Part shown: positions 15,761 to 25,166 of the stretch, in pieces
How the letters are laid out: the number at the start of each line of letters is the position of its first letter
Position numbering within the stretch: the stretch's first letter is position 1
NCBI GenBank assembly: GCA_028692715.1
Contig: JAQUWU010000008.1
Span: 62,001 to 126,000 of the forward strand
DNA length: 64,000 bases
From: Paludibacter sp.
Lineage (GTDB): Bacteria > Bacteroidota > Bacteroidia > Bacteroidales > Paludibacteraceae
Direction of reading: 5' to 3'
Program-made: the position numbers and the translations under genes
Notes under the pieces: generated by a model
The model's input: only the letters and a program-made list of their open reading frames with translations
Databases searched by the model: none
What the model was told of the DNA's origin: nothing

Positions 15761-16438
15761 ATGGAAAACGATTGTAGAAATTGTCCATTTAACTCGAAAG
15801 CTGTTGGCACATTAAACGATATTAGCTTTGATCAACTAAACTCAAATCATGCCATAGTTGGTTTCAGCAAAGGAAATACCATTATTAAGCAAGGTAATTT
15901 TTCTACTAATATTGCGTTTTTGCGTACCGGCATGGCTAAGGTACATATAACCGGACCATACCACGAACAAATTGTAAAATTAGTAAAAGCACCGACCTAT
16001 TTAGGCTTACCAACCACTTTTGGCAATAAAATAAACCAATATTCAGTTACTGCCATCACCGATGCCAATGTATGTTTTATCGACATTGACATTTTCAGGA
16101 ATTTATTGAAAGAGAACGAACGCTTTTCATATGAAATAATTTTGGAATTGTGTAACAATGAATTAGACTCTTTTCATCGTTGTGCCAATCGAACTCAGAA
16201 AATGATACGGGGCAATATGGCGGATGCTTTATTGAATTTTTCTAATCATATATTTATGTCCGATAAGTTCACTTTACCTCTTTCTCAAACCGAATTTGCA
16301 AACCTCATAGATACCAGTAGAGAAAGCGTGAGCAGAGTTTTTTCGGAATTTGACAGAGATGGAATTATAAAAATCAATGGAAAGAGCATAGAGATATTAA
16401 ACAAAAAATCATTGGAATTAATTAGTCAAAACGGGTAA
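15761..16438 (+). CDS. Crp/Fnr family transcriptional regulator
   Basis: I choose the ATG at 15761 (225 residues, MENDCRNCPF) because the promoter -7 element occupies the longer extension. Residues 25-145 are a cyclic-nucleotide-binding-type beta barrel (KGNTIIKQGNFSTNIAFLRTG), followed by a long dimer helix and a winged helix (SQTEFANLIDTSRESVSRVF). The recognition helix carries S-R-E-S-V-S-R, the R-E-x-x-x-R pattern that lets E. coli CRP read TGTGA. A CxxCP pair at residues 5-8 could hold a redox-sensitive group, but the four-cysteine FNR pattern is not present. A matching palindrome lies in its own promoter and another upstream of the sulfur operon 2.6 kb away. Confidence 0.9.
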   Translation: MENDCRNCPFNSKAVGTLNDISFDQLNSNHAIVGFSKGNTIIKQGNFSTNIAFLRTGMAKVHITGPYHEQIVKLVKAPTYLGLPTTFGNKINQYSVTAITDANVCFIDIDIFRNLLKENERFSYEIILELCNNELDSFHRCANRTQKMIRGNMADALLNFSNHIFMSDKFTLPLSQTEFANLIDTSRESVSRVFSEFDRDGIIKINGKSIEILNKKSLELISQNG

Positions 16439-16458
16439 ATAACAATGGATAATGAAAA

Positions 16459-16540
16459 GTTGACAATTGATAAAGTTTAATTTGCCGATTAAGCTTTATA
16501 TGCTCCTTTAGTTTTCAACTTTCAATTATCAACTATCAAC
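16459..16540. repeat. Short TTGACAATTGATA-type repeats, inverted, before tcdA
   Basis: GTTGACAATTGATAAAG (16459-16475) faces CAACTTTCAATTATCAAC and ATCAACTATCAAC (16516-16540). These fill the gap between the Crp/Fnr gene and tcdA and belong to the same word family as the repeats at 0.8, 49.9 and 58.6 kb. Confidence 0.6.
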
Positions 16541-16547
16541 TTAAAAA

Positions 16548-17336
16548 ATGGGTATTGAAAAGGCTATTTTTCAACGAACGGAATTACTTTTAGGAAGAAC
16601 TTTCATAAAAAAAGCAGCAGAAAAGAAAGTTATAATATTTGGCATAGGCGGTGTAGGGAGTTGGTGCGCAGAAAGTTTAGTTCGATCTGGAATTATTCAT
16701 TTAACGATCGTTGATTCCGACTTGATATCGGAGAGTAATATCAACCGCCAGCTTTTAGCAACCATTAAAACAATAGGAAAGGCAAAAACAGAGGTTTTAA
16801 AAGAACGTTTGCTGGAGATCAATCCTACCGTTCAGGTTACAGCACTCCAACAAATTTACGATCCGGAAACATCGGCTTCTTATCAATTAGAAACATTCGA
16901 TTTTATTATTGATGCCATTGACAGTCTTTCGAATAAAATTCATTTGATACAAACTGCTACAAAAACTAATGCTGTATTTTTATCGTCGATGGGTGCTGCC
17001 TTAAAAATGGATCCCACCCGAATAAAAGTTGCTGAATTCTGGGATGTAGAAGGCTGTCCACTTGCTGCAGCACTACGGAAACGGATAAAGAAAATAGGTG
17101 GTACTTCAAAAAAATTCAAATGCGTATACAGCGACGAATTTTTGCAAAACATAGGTGAAGAAATTGAAATACCTGTATTTGAAGAAAGTTTTGAACCATC
17201 CGACACCTTAAAAGCCGATAATTGGAGTCATAAAAAATCCAGAATAAATGGTACAACCTCTTATATGCCTGCTATGTTTGGAATGACTTTAACAGGATTG
17301 GTCGTTCAAATGATTGAGAAAGAAAGTCGCCTCTGA
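16548..17336 (+). CDS. tcdA: tRNA threonylcarbamoyladenosine dehydratase (TcdA/CsdL)
   Basis: A 262-residue E1-like enzyme that cyclises t6A37 of tRNA to ct6A using ATP. The nucleotide-binding FGIGGVGSWCAESL begins near residue 31, with IVDSDLISESNINRQ near 55-70 (the Asp, Asn and Arg positions of the ThiF/E1 fold), DAIDSLSNKI near 122, and the family's GTTSYMPAMFGMTLTG near the C terminus. Length and motifs match E. coli TcdA (YgdL). E1-like proteins of this group also include thiamine and molybdopterin adenylating enzymes, but the RF..E.L.G start (RTELLLGRTFIKK) points to TcdA. It follows the Crp/Fnr gene and converges on a lipoprotein gene only eight bases away. Confidence 0.93.
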   Translation: MGIEKAIFQRTELLLGRTFIKKAAEKKVIIFGIGGVGSWCAESLVRSGIIHLTIVDSDLISESNINRQLLATIKTIGKAKTEVLKERLLEINPTVQVTALQQIYDPETSASYQLETFDFIIDAIDSLSNKIHLIQTATKTNAVFLSSMGAALKMDPTRIKVAEFWDVEGCPLAAALRKRIKKIGGTSKKFKCVYSDEFLQNIGEEIEIPVFEESFEPSDTLKADNWSHKKSRINGTTSYMPAMFGMTLTGLVVQMIEKESRL

Positions 17337-17344
17337 CTTTTTTG

Positions 17345-18277
17345 CTAATCCAAATCGTAAATTAATCCTTTAACAAAATATTGCTTCAACAAATCTGACG
17401 TCGGTTGCTTTTGCTTTAACAAATCATAATAAGGCAATACCAAAGCAGTAGTTTCAGCTTCGGGATATTTTTTTAGAAGATAATTATAGGCTGAGCTGAA
17501 ATAAGTTGATAATTCATTTGTTCCTAAATTTACTAATTTCGTATTACCGTAACCCTTGAGTAAGTAAGTAAAATAAGCTTTTCGGTAGTTATTACAATTT
17601 GCTATCATAATAAAATCAGGATTTGATTTTATAAAATTCTCGTACCAAATGATTCTGTTAACCAATTTCTGGGGAGAAATACTTATTTTTTCATCTTTTG
17701 CAAAACCTTCAGCATTTTCAATTTCAATCTCAGTAAGATATTTATTAAATGGTTCAGATAAAAAAGCAGCGAAATTATTCAAAACAAATTTTCGTTGTTG
17801 CTCAATGTAAACGAATCCATCTGAATTCAATAATTTGAATCCATTTTTCTGTAAATTCGATTGAAATTCTTTTATTTTTTGAGGAATTATATTTCCGGAT
17901 AATATCTCAGCATAATCAATCGTATCGTTTTGCAGTTGTTTGTTTAAATTCAGCTCAATGCTGTCGAGTAAATTTTGAAAAAGGACAAAAGAAGTGTCGC
18001 ATAGACCTTTTGACTGACCGGTAAATAACACTTTAAATTTATCTTTTGCCAACGTTACTGAATTTTCATCCGCACTGTCGAGTGTAGAAACAAATTCCCT
18101 AAATTCAATTAATTTGGGATTCTCCTGTAAGCTTAAAATCGTGTCATTAAAATAAGTTGCTGTTTTTTCTTCTGAATTTTCAGTTTTATTCGGCTTATTA
18201 CAGGATAAAACAAGCATAGAAATAAAAAAAACAATCAGAGCTCTATAAATATTATTGTAGGATGTCATATATTTCAA
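17345..18277 (-). CDS. Hypothetical lipoprotein
   Basis: A 310-residue protein with an N-terminal hydrophobic stretch and lipobox LVLSC (Cys26), so probably an envelope lipoprotein. Two starts are possible, 18277 and 18268 (Met4), and both leave a workable signal. The mature part is helical in appearance, rich in Asn, Lys and Leu, and I recognise no family. It follows the TauE/SafE permease by 11 bases on the same strand and is probably co-transcribed with it, but a shared role is not evident. Confidence 0.7.
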   Translation of the reverse strand: MKYMTSYNNIYRALIVFFISMLVLSCNKPNKTENSEEKTATYFNDTILSLQENPKLIEFREFVSTLDSADENSVTLAKDKFKVLFTGQSKGLCDTSFVLFQNLLDSIELNLNKQLQNDTIDYAEILSGNIIPQKIKEFQSNLQKNGFKLLNSDGFVYIEQQRKFVLNNFAAFLSEPFNKYLTEIEIENAEGFAKDEKISISPQKLVNRIIWYENFIKSNPDFIMIANCNNYRKAYFTYLLKGYGNTKLVNLGTNELSTYFSSAYNYLLKKYPEAETTALVLPYYDLLKQKQPTSDLLKQYFVKGLIYDLD

Positions 18278-18288
18278 ATTTTAAAAAA

Positions 18289-19062
18289 TCAAATATACTT
18301 ATAAACCATATAAACAGCTACTGCTAATAAGAAAAAAGCATATACTTTTTTGAACATAGCCGAAGGGAGTTTTACACCAAGTTTTGAACCGAATAATACT
18401 CCAACTACTATACCTAATGCAATAAAAGTAGCAAAGAGGATATTTAAATGTCCATTGTTGGCATAAATTATCACACTGGGCAAGCCCACCGGCAACTGCA
18501 ACGCAGCCAAAGAAGTAGCAGCTGCTGCTTTTGGATTGTAATGAAATATCCCAATCAACATGGGTACAATTACAATTCCACCACCTTTGCCAAAAAGCCC
18601 GGCAAAAACTCCGGCTGCCAAACCCACCAAAATAAATGCCCAGAAAGGTTTTGGAATATTATTCTGAATAAGTGGTTTTTGTTTCTTGTTTTTTTTGAAA
18701 TAAGATAATATATCAAAATAACTCAACGCCACATACAAAAGAATCCCGGCATAAAGTTTAGACAACAAACTCTCGCTGATATTCACAGCAAATTCACCTC
18801 CGAAAAACGAACCCAGAAACAACCCTAACGAAATCCACAACGATTCTTTTACATTTATTAATCCGGCTTTATAATACGCAACAACACCCAACACTCCTAC
18901 AGGCAATAACATTGACGCCAGCGAAGTAGCATTGGCATCCAGAATATCCATTCCAAAAATAACGATTAACGAAGGAACCATTACTATTCCACCACCAATA
19001 CCGAATAATCCAGACAAAATACCGGCAACAATACCCAAAATCAAATAACCTATATATTCCAT
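18289..19062 (-). CDS. TauE/SafE family membrane permease
   Basis: A 257-residue protein with about eight membrane segments arranged as two related halves. Each half has the family's glycine-rich motif: GILSGLFGIGGGIVMVP near residue 14 and GVFAGLFGKGGGIVIVP near residue 148. TauE/SafE proteins move small anions such as sulfite, sulfonates or sulfoacetate across the membrane; some members carry other organic anions. The sulfur operon 5 kb away makes sulfite or a related sulfur compound an attractive substrate, but this is inference. An inverted pair of palindromic elements fills the gap to the upstream macroglobulin gene. Confidence 0.88.
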   Translation of the reverse strand: MEYIGYLILGIVAGILSGLFGIGGGIVMVPSLIVIFGMDILDANATSLASMLLPVGVLGVVAYYKAGLINVKESLWISLGLFLGSFFGGEFAVNISESLLSKLYAGILLYVALSYFDILSYFKKNKKQKPLIQNNIPKPFWAFILVGLAAGVFAGLFGKGGGIVIVPMLIGIFHYNPKAAAATSLAALQLPVGLPSVIIYANNGHLNILFATFIALGIVVGVLFGSKLGVKLPSAMFKKVYAFFLLAVAVYMVYKYI

Positions 19063-19063
19063 A

Positions 19064-19150
19064 ACCCCAAGCCCCTAAAGGGGTGTAAAAATTAAATTGA
19101 TTACAAAAGTAATAAAAAAACACTCAAAATTCCCCTTTATGGGTTAGGGG
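19064..19150. repeat. Inverted pair of palindromic elements between the macroglobulin and TauE genes
   Basis: One half (19131-19150) touches the macroglobulin stop codon with no gap; the other (19064-19085) begins two bases before the TauE start codon, in opposite orientation. The 88-base intergenic gap is thus almost exactly the element. Confidence 0.85.
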
Positions 19151-22100
19151 CTATTTAACCACAATCACTTCGCCACCCGTATGACTCACAAATTCAGGAG
19201 CATACAGACATTGTATATTTGCAATTCCACTTGTAAATGTACCGCTATTATTTGCCCATAACTCATATTCAAAAACATATGTTCCTTTTGGCAAATAACT
19301 GAAGAAGAATTGAGTAGACGCATCTTTAGTGGTTTGATAATAACAAACTCCTTCTTTCCATTCGCAACCGGAGCGTTGATCTACCGGTTCAAAACATGCA
19401 GCCCGTAAATCTTTTAATGTCACAAACTCTAGATTTCTGTCAGTTGTTACAACTAGCCTTGTAATTACCTTATCACCTTTTAACAAAGTTGTTTGTTCAA
19501 TAGGAATCATTGAAGTTCCTCCACTGAGATGGTGACTTGAAGTCACCCCCTCAGTAGTAGAACGAACTACAAACAGTTTTTTAGAAATTTTCAAAGAACT
19601 ACTCTGACTTTCCACTTTGTCCAAATTCTGATAATACTGCCAATACATAGCTCCCCAACCAATTGAACTCTTATTGAGAGAGATCTTATTGAGAGGGTGA
19701 CTTGGAGTCAACCCCTCAATTGTAGATACAGTTACTTTTCCCATTTCCGAGCGAATATCGGCAACCGGAATGGTTTCTTTAAAATAACCTGTCCCTGCTT
19801 CTGTTGATTGAGTTTGAATAACCGTATTACCTACTTTAATTTCCACTTTTCCAGTGTTTGATAACCAATCGCTACCTTGTAAAAGCAATGCATAAATAGC
19901 ATCTACCGTTGACAGTGGCGAATCCCAGCGCTGTGTTTGCTTTTGCTTCAGCAACCATATTTTCATTTCATCTATATCCGATTGGCTACTTGATATTTCA
20001 GAAAATGCTTCTATGATGGCAGCCTGTACAGCAACAGGACGTTCATTCCAAAAATATCCTGAAGTGTTTTTTGCCCAATACATTCCCATTTCATCTATTT
20101 TTAACGCATTTTCTTTCAACGATTTTAAAATATCATTGGCAATTTGTGTCTTTCCATTCCTGTTAGCAACAATCGCCATCATAGCTTTTCCATACAAGGT
20201 AAAACTCGTCCAATACTTTTCTGATTGAGCTGTATAGTATTTCACAGCCTCCAATGCAGATTCATTTATCGGAATTTCGGGATATTCAGAACGGGTGTGT
20301 AAATAGAACAATTGAATGTTTCCTATACAATTCTCTTTCAGATAATTTTTATTGTTCTTCTTCAAATCAGCAAAATCTTTTGAAATTTGCAAATCCATAT
20401 AATTCAATGCATCAGTAACTACCAACTGCTGACTACCAACTACTGTCTTGTCGGTTATTTTACTTAATCTAGCCAGATTCAGCAATATTTCCTGCGTAAT
20501 ATAGCGGCTTTCCGGCATTCCTTCGAACCATGCGAAACCACCACTTGCAGTTTGCAATTTCAACAATTTATCCAAATATTGCTGGCTTTGGTTTTTCTGC
20601 ATGTTCAAGTCGAACAACAATGCAATTTGCTTTTTTTGTTCCGTTTCGTCCTTGGCAGCCATAACCCATGGCGTTTCTTCCAACAACATATTTTTCAGTT
20701 CGGTGTTCTTTTGCAAGTTCGACAATAATGCCTCACGACTTCCACCAGCTAGCTTCCATTGTTCGAAAACAGTAGCAATCTTTGGGTTTGAATTGGCAAT
20801 AAATGCAGCCAAAGAATTAGCATAAAATGCTGTAAAATAATCCAGTGCGTTCTCATTTTCGGGTGCTGATAGTGTTGGTAAAGATTGTACAGCATACCAT
20901 GCAGGATTCGTTGAAAATTCTATGGCAAGGTTTTGAGTTTCTACTTTCGACCCGTTTTTCAATAAGCTTTCGAAACTAAAAGTCCTTGTTTCATTGCCAC
21001 GAATAGTCATTGGCATACTTTCGGTAATTAAAATTTTATCAGGCAATACAGGTAAATATTTTTGCTCACCATCACTAAAATTTCCGGCACGGGCAATTAC
21101 TTTGCAAATGACAAGATCGTAAGATGAAAATTCGCTCACTTCGAATTCAACGACCTCACCCCCGGCCCCTCTCCCCAGGGAGAGGGGAGCTGTTTTTGTA
21201 ACAATCACTTTTCCCGTTGCAGGATCAATCATTTCGAATTGTATATTCGCATCCAATTCTTTATCCGTCAGATTTATGACATTGGCACTCAAAACTAATT
21301 TATCCGAACGTCGAACAAAACGAGGTAAGTTCATTTGTACCATTAAATCTTTTTGCGTAACCACCTGCGCTTCATTTTGTCCGAAATATAAATCTTTCGT
21401 ATGTGCCAACATCATTACGTTCCAGCGGGTCAGACTTTCGGGAACGGTAAAGCTAAATTTTACATTTCCGGTTGAGTCAGTTCGTAATTGAGGATAGAAA
21501 AATGCTGTTTCGTTGAAGTTAGTGCGAACCTGAACTGGTTTTGTATCATCGTTTTTTTTCATTACAACCTCAGAAACTGCTTTTGCATCAGTAACCATTA
21601 TGTCATTTTCCACCATAAACATGGGTGCATCCTCTATAACAACTCCTGCGACCGTTCCTGTAAGGGTTTCTTCTACATTCGTAGTTTTAACTGTTGAAAA
21701 ACCTCTAATCTTTATGGGTCTTACATTTCGTTGGAATCCAAATTGTAGTCCAAACCAATTTAACTCATTAAAAACAAATTCAGGTTGCTTTTCAAAATCA
21801 ATTATTAAATTGATGTTATCACTTCCTTTAGTGAACGACTTTGCTCTCCAAACTGGAGAATTGGAAATTTGTTCGGAATAGACAGGATTGAAATACCAAT
21901 TATGAGGACGAATAAAATCCAGCGAAGCATCGTACATCCCAACCATCAATTCAGCTTGTTTATTCAATTTAGCCGTTTCAGGAATGCTTATCGTCCATTC
22001 AGCTTTTTCGCCGGGTAAAAGTTTATCTCTGAATACACTTAATACCGGACTAAGCTTTTTCTCTTCATTTTCACGTGAGATGTCAACTTGTTCAGTAAAA

Positions 22101-25033
22101 AACGTTTCATCTTTCATAAAGGTAAACATTAGCTTTACTCCTGCCCCATAACTTTCTTTAAATGGGATTTTAAAGGTTTTAATGTTATTGCAAAAACGGA
22201 TCCATTTGCTTTCTATCACATTATTTCCCTGCATAATCTCAAACAGTACCATTGTGCTCATGGTTGAAGTTCCAAATTTAACGATGGCAGTCTTTCCTAC
22301 TTTACATTCATTTTTTTCAGCAAGCAACCAACTATAGGTTTTCACCGGAGGCCGTTTTCCGTTTTTATCAAAAAGAATAAAGGTATTTTCCGTTTTTACT
22401 TCATTTCCGCGTGAATCATTAGTTTTCAACGCCAATCTATAGCGAGCCGGCTTCAACGATAAAAGATTCAATTCTAAATTCTTATCTACAGAGCTCATTT
22501 TACCGAATAAGACTTTTTCAATAAGTTTCAATTTATCAATGTCATTCCCATTTGGAGATAATGAATTCGATTCCTCTAATCGATAAACTTCATATTCAAT
22601 TTCTGAATTTATTTTTTCGCCATTCAAGGTTTCGGCATAAACAGGAATTTTGAACGTTTCATGCATTTCGTGTCTTTCAGGTACATTAGCAATAATAAAT
22701 AATGATTTATCGCCTACGGAAAGCATACTTTCTGCCTGTTGCGTTTCACCTTTTGGATCAGTAACTTCAGCATAAATTTTATAACTAAAAAATTGTCCAC
22801 GCCAAACATCATTCAGTTGCATGTTTTTTTTAGGATGAAATGAAAGGTTGAAATTACCTTCACTATCAGTAGTTGTTGAACCGTTAGTAATTTCAATTTC
22901 GGGTTCAGAATACCACCAACAATACCGAAAATTTGTTCTTACAACTCTGTATTTTACTTTTGCATCGCCAATATTAAAGCCTGCAAATGCCTTAACACTC
23001 CCTGTTACTGTAACTTTTTCACCAAAACGGATTTCTGTTTTAGGTTTTTCTAATTTCACTTCAAAAGTCGGACGTTTGTATTCTTCCACCCAAATATCTA
23101 ATGATGATTTTTCGGTGGCAATACGATATGCTCCATTTAATCCATTTTCGGGTAATACAAATTCACCTGCAAACGATCCAAATTCATTCGTTTTAAAAGT
23201 TTTAGTACTAATCTTTTGATTATTCGCATCGTAAAGTAAAACTTCATAACTTGTATTTTTCTCAACTTCGTTGCGATTTTTATTTGAAAAATAAGCAATT
23301 CCCTTAAAATACACCGTTTGTCCGGGACGATACAATGAGCGATCGGTAAACAGATTTAGCAGCGAATTCGTTTGTTCAATATTCTTATTATCATTATAAT
23401 AAGCATAAGCATTTGAAGACAAATAGTTATCTTTTCCTTTCTCTAAAAAGTACACATTATTCGTGTAATTTTTTGTTTCCGGAACACTACAGAAACCTTT
23501 ACAATTAGTTTTTACGGAATCACTTTTGGTCAAGGTATAACCATTTCCGCTCCATGTATTATCATAAATCTTCACTTTCACTTTTGAAACCGGATGCCCA
23601 CTTTCACGATTCAACACATACAAAGCCGTTTTTAATGGTTCATTTTTCCTAAACATAAAAGCCAAATCGGTGACTGTAATAATAGCTTTACTAAATTCCT
23701 CTTTTCTGGCATCTTTTTCTGCAACAGTAATTTCATAAATTCCGTAATCCTTCAATTTATAGGTAAATGTGGAATTAACCGACCCAAAATTTTCATCAGG
23801 CTTAACTTCAATAGTTTGCGCTTCAATAAGAGTGTTTTTGTTAAATAATTTTCTGTTATTATTATAATCACGTGAAAATGAATAATACTCTTCAGCTGAT
23901 GCGTTTACACGAAAAATTTTCAGTTCTAAAGTAGAGATATTTGAACTCGATATTTCGATACTAGACTCCTTGGAGGGTTTAATTACTTGTTTGTATGAAA
24001 TATTGATGTTTTTTTGAGTAATCTGTTTTTTGATGTTTTCAAGTATCGAGATTCTTTTATAATTGGGGAATTTCGTTATACCTTCTGTACAAATATCGTA
24101 AGCGGTTTTATTATAGTTTTCGTCCGATTCCGATTCATTATTTTTTTGATAATAATACTGCGCTTTCTTTACCAAAACCTCTACAACAGCCTCATTCTCA
24201 TTATATTTATTTTCCAAATCATCAAGCGCATTAATATACACTTCTGCACTATTTAAGTCATCAGAATTTGTCTTTTCAAAATCAATATAGTTTAGTTCGG
24301 TAAAAATAAGTGCAGGAATATTTGCTGCGTTTTTTCTAAATTTTATTAACCGTTCGAATGTAGTTTCAACTTCTTTTTTTAAATCTAAACTTTCATTATT
24401 GTTAATAAAGTTGGATAAAATTTCAATTTTCCGATTGGACAAAAAATCGAAGAGTGTCGGTTTTAAATCCTTACTATCATCTCCCTTATTTAACAATTCT
24501 AAAAAAAATATATCTTTAGTATTTTGAAGAAGTGTGTCATTTTTTAAAGAAGCATTTAATAACTCAACAATTTTATCTGTATAATTATTTTTTGTCCATT
24601 CATTAATATCTTTAGGTAAAAAACCATTTACTTGCGTGCGTTTATCAATATTCCAAGCATTGCTTTGATAGTACTTTTGATACAACTCTGCCGTCATCGA
24701 ATACAATAATGCTCTGTCAGTAATTCTCTTACATTTTAGGGTATATTTTTCAAATTCCAAAAGTAATTCGGGTGCTTTATCGGGGTTCTTTTCAAGTGTA
24801 AAGCGCATTTTGTAAATCAATGTCTTGATAATTTCAACCGTATTCTTTTCATTTTCGGCTTGTTTCTGAATGGCTCCCACTTCTTTCAATGCAGATTCGG
24901 GCAATTGTTTTTCAGCCAATTCATTTACTTTTTCCCAACGATTATTAAAGTCAACCTTAGTGGAATTTTGTGCAATTACAACTCCTAAAACGATAGTCAA
25001 TAAAATGGGAAGAAAAATGATATACTTTTTCAT
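19151..25033 (-). CDS. Alpha-2-macroglobulin family protein
   Basis: A 1960-residue exported protein with a signal peptide at residues 1-21 (cleavage near VVIAQ). The middle holds macroglobulin (MG) domains, including an MG2-type DRSLYRPGQTVYFKGIAYF segment near residue 565 and the conserved FSFTVPESLTRWNVMMLAHT before the thioester-domain helices. No CxEQ thioester motif is visible, so it is probably a non-covalent, protease-trapping or scaffold type. Bacterial macroglobulins are thought to guard the periplasm or surface against foreign proteases. Three repeat-derived peptides interrupt it at about residues 1281-1293, 1771-1782 and 1826-1836. The usual penicillin-binding protein partner is not adjacent. 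Confidence 0.9.
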   Translation of the reverse strand: MKKYIIFLPILLTIVLGVVIAQNSTKVDFNNRWEKVNELAEKQLPESALKEVGAIQKQAENEKNTVEIIKTLIYKMRFTLEKNPDKAPELLLEFEKYTLKCKRITDRALLYSMTAELYQKYYQSNAWNIDKRTQVNGFLPKDINEWTKNNYTDKIVELLNASLKNDTLLQNTKDIFFLELLNKGDDSKDLKPTLFDFLSNRKIEILSNFINNNESLDLKKEVETTFERLIKFRKNAANIPALIFTELNYIDFEKTNSDDLNSAEVYINALDDLENKYNENEAVVEVLVKKAQYYYQKNNESESDENYNKTAYDICTEGITKFPNYKRISILENIKKQITQKNINISYKQVIKPSKESSIEISSSNISTLELKIFRVNASAEEYYSFSRDYNNNRKLFNKNTLIEAQTIEVKPDENFGSVNSTFTYKLKDYGIYEITVAEKDARKEEFSKAIITVTDLAFMFRKNEPLKTALYVLNRESGHPVSKVKVKIYDNTWSGNGYTLTKSDSVKTNCKGFCSVPETKNYTNNVYFLEKGKDNYLSSNAYAYYNDNKNIEQTNSLLNLFTDRSLYRPGQTVYFKGIAYFSNKNRNEVEKNTSYEVLLYDANNQKISTKTFKTNEFGSFAGEFVLPENGLNGAYRIATEKSSLDIWVEEYKRPTFEVKLEKPKTEIRFGEKVTVTGSVKAFAGFNIGDAKVKYRVVRTNFRYCWWYSEPEIEITNGSTTTDSEGNFNLSFHPKKNMQLNDVWRGQFFSYKIYAEVTDPKGETQQAESMLSVGDKSLFIIANVPERHEMHETFKIPVYAETLNGEKINSEIEYEVYRLEESNSLSPNGNDIDKLKLIEKVLFGKMSSVDKNLELNLLSLKPARYRLALKTNDSRGNEVKTENTFILFDKNGKRPPVKTYSWLLAEKNECKVGKTAIVKFGTSTMSTMVLFEIMQGNNVIESKWIRFCNNIKTFKIPFKESYGAGVKLMFTFMKDETFFTEQVDISRENEEKKLSPVLSVFRDKLLPGEKAEWTISIPETAKLNKQAELMVGMYDASLDFIRPHNWYFNPVYSEQISNSPVWRAKSFTKGSDNINLIIDFEKQPEFVFNELNWFGLQFGFQRNVRPIKIRGFSTVKTTNVEETLTGTVAGVVIEDAPMFMVENDIMVTDAKAVSEVVMKKNDDTKPVQVRTNFNETAFFYPQLRTDSTGNVKFSFTVPESLTRWNVMMLAHTKDLYFGQNEAQVVTQKDLMVQMNLPRFVRRSDKLVLSANVINLTDKELDANIQFEMIDPATGKVIVTKTAPLSLGRGAGGEVVEFEVSEFSSYDLVICKVIARAGNFSDGEQKYLPVLPDKILITESMPMTIRGNETRTFSFESLLKNGSKVETQNLAIEFSTNPAWYAVQSLPTLSAPENENALDYFTAFYANSLAAFIANSNPKIATVFEQWKLAGGSREALLSNLQKNTELKNMLLEETPWVMAAKDETEQKKQIALLFDLNMQKNQSQQYLDKLLKLQTASGGFAWFEGMPESRYITQEILLNLARLSKITDKTVVGSQQLVVTDALNYMDLQISKDFADLKKNNKNYLKENCIGNIQLFYLHTRSEYPEIPINESALEAVKYYTAQSEKYWTSFTLYGKAMMAIVANRNGKTQIANDILKSLKENALKIDEMGMYWAKNTSGYFWNERPVAVQAAIIEAFSEISSSQSDIDEMKIWLLKQKQTQRWDSPLSTVDAIYALLLQGSDWLSNTGKVEIKVGNTVIQTQSTEAGTGYFKETIPVADIRSEMGKVTVSTIEGLTPSHPLNKISLNKSSIGWGAMYWQYYQNLDKVESQSSSLKISKKLFVVRSTTEGVTSSHHLSGGTSMIPIEQTTLLKGDKVITRLVVTTDRNLEFVTLKDLRAACFEPVDQRSGCEWKEGVCYYQTTKDASTQFFFSYLPKGTYVFEYELWANNSGTFTSGIANIQCLYAPEFVSHTGGEVIVVK
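19524..19554. repeat. Palindromic insert in the macroglobulin gene (copy 1)
   Basis: A 31-base imperfect palindrome with core GGTGACTTGAAGTCACC. It reads in frame as the TEGVTSSHHLSGG segment. A related copy is 160 bases away. Confidence 0.75.
19688..19720. repeat. Palindromic insert in the macroglobulin gene (copy 2)
   Basis: Related to copy 1 (GGGTGACTTGGAGTCAACCC core) and read in frame as IEGLTPSHPLNK. Just beside it the 12-base word TCTTATTGAGAG occurs twice (19669-19680 and 19684-19695), as if a target had been duplicated. Confidence 0.7.
21155..21191. repeat. Palindromic element inside the macroglobulin gene (copy 3)
   Basis: A G/C-rich palindrome (CCCCTCTCCC and GGGAGAGGGG core) of the main repeat family, read in frame as TAPLSLGRGAGGEV. 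It stands out sharply from the AT-rich gene around it. Confidence 0.85.
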
Positions 25034-25066
25034 ACTGGTGAGTTTATGTGGTAAATGTATTGCTTA

Positions 25067-25074
25067 CAAATATA
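25067..25074 (-). promoter_or_regulatory. Promoter -7 element for the macroglobulin gene
   Basis: Minus strand TATATTTG, about 34 bases upstream of the ATG at 25033. Confidence 0.5.
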
Positions 25075-25166
25075 AACATTAACATTGGAGAATTATTATC
25101 AAAATCAAAAAAAAATGGAAGCATAAATTATGCCTCCATCTTAAATCAAATTTATTTTCAACAAAT

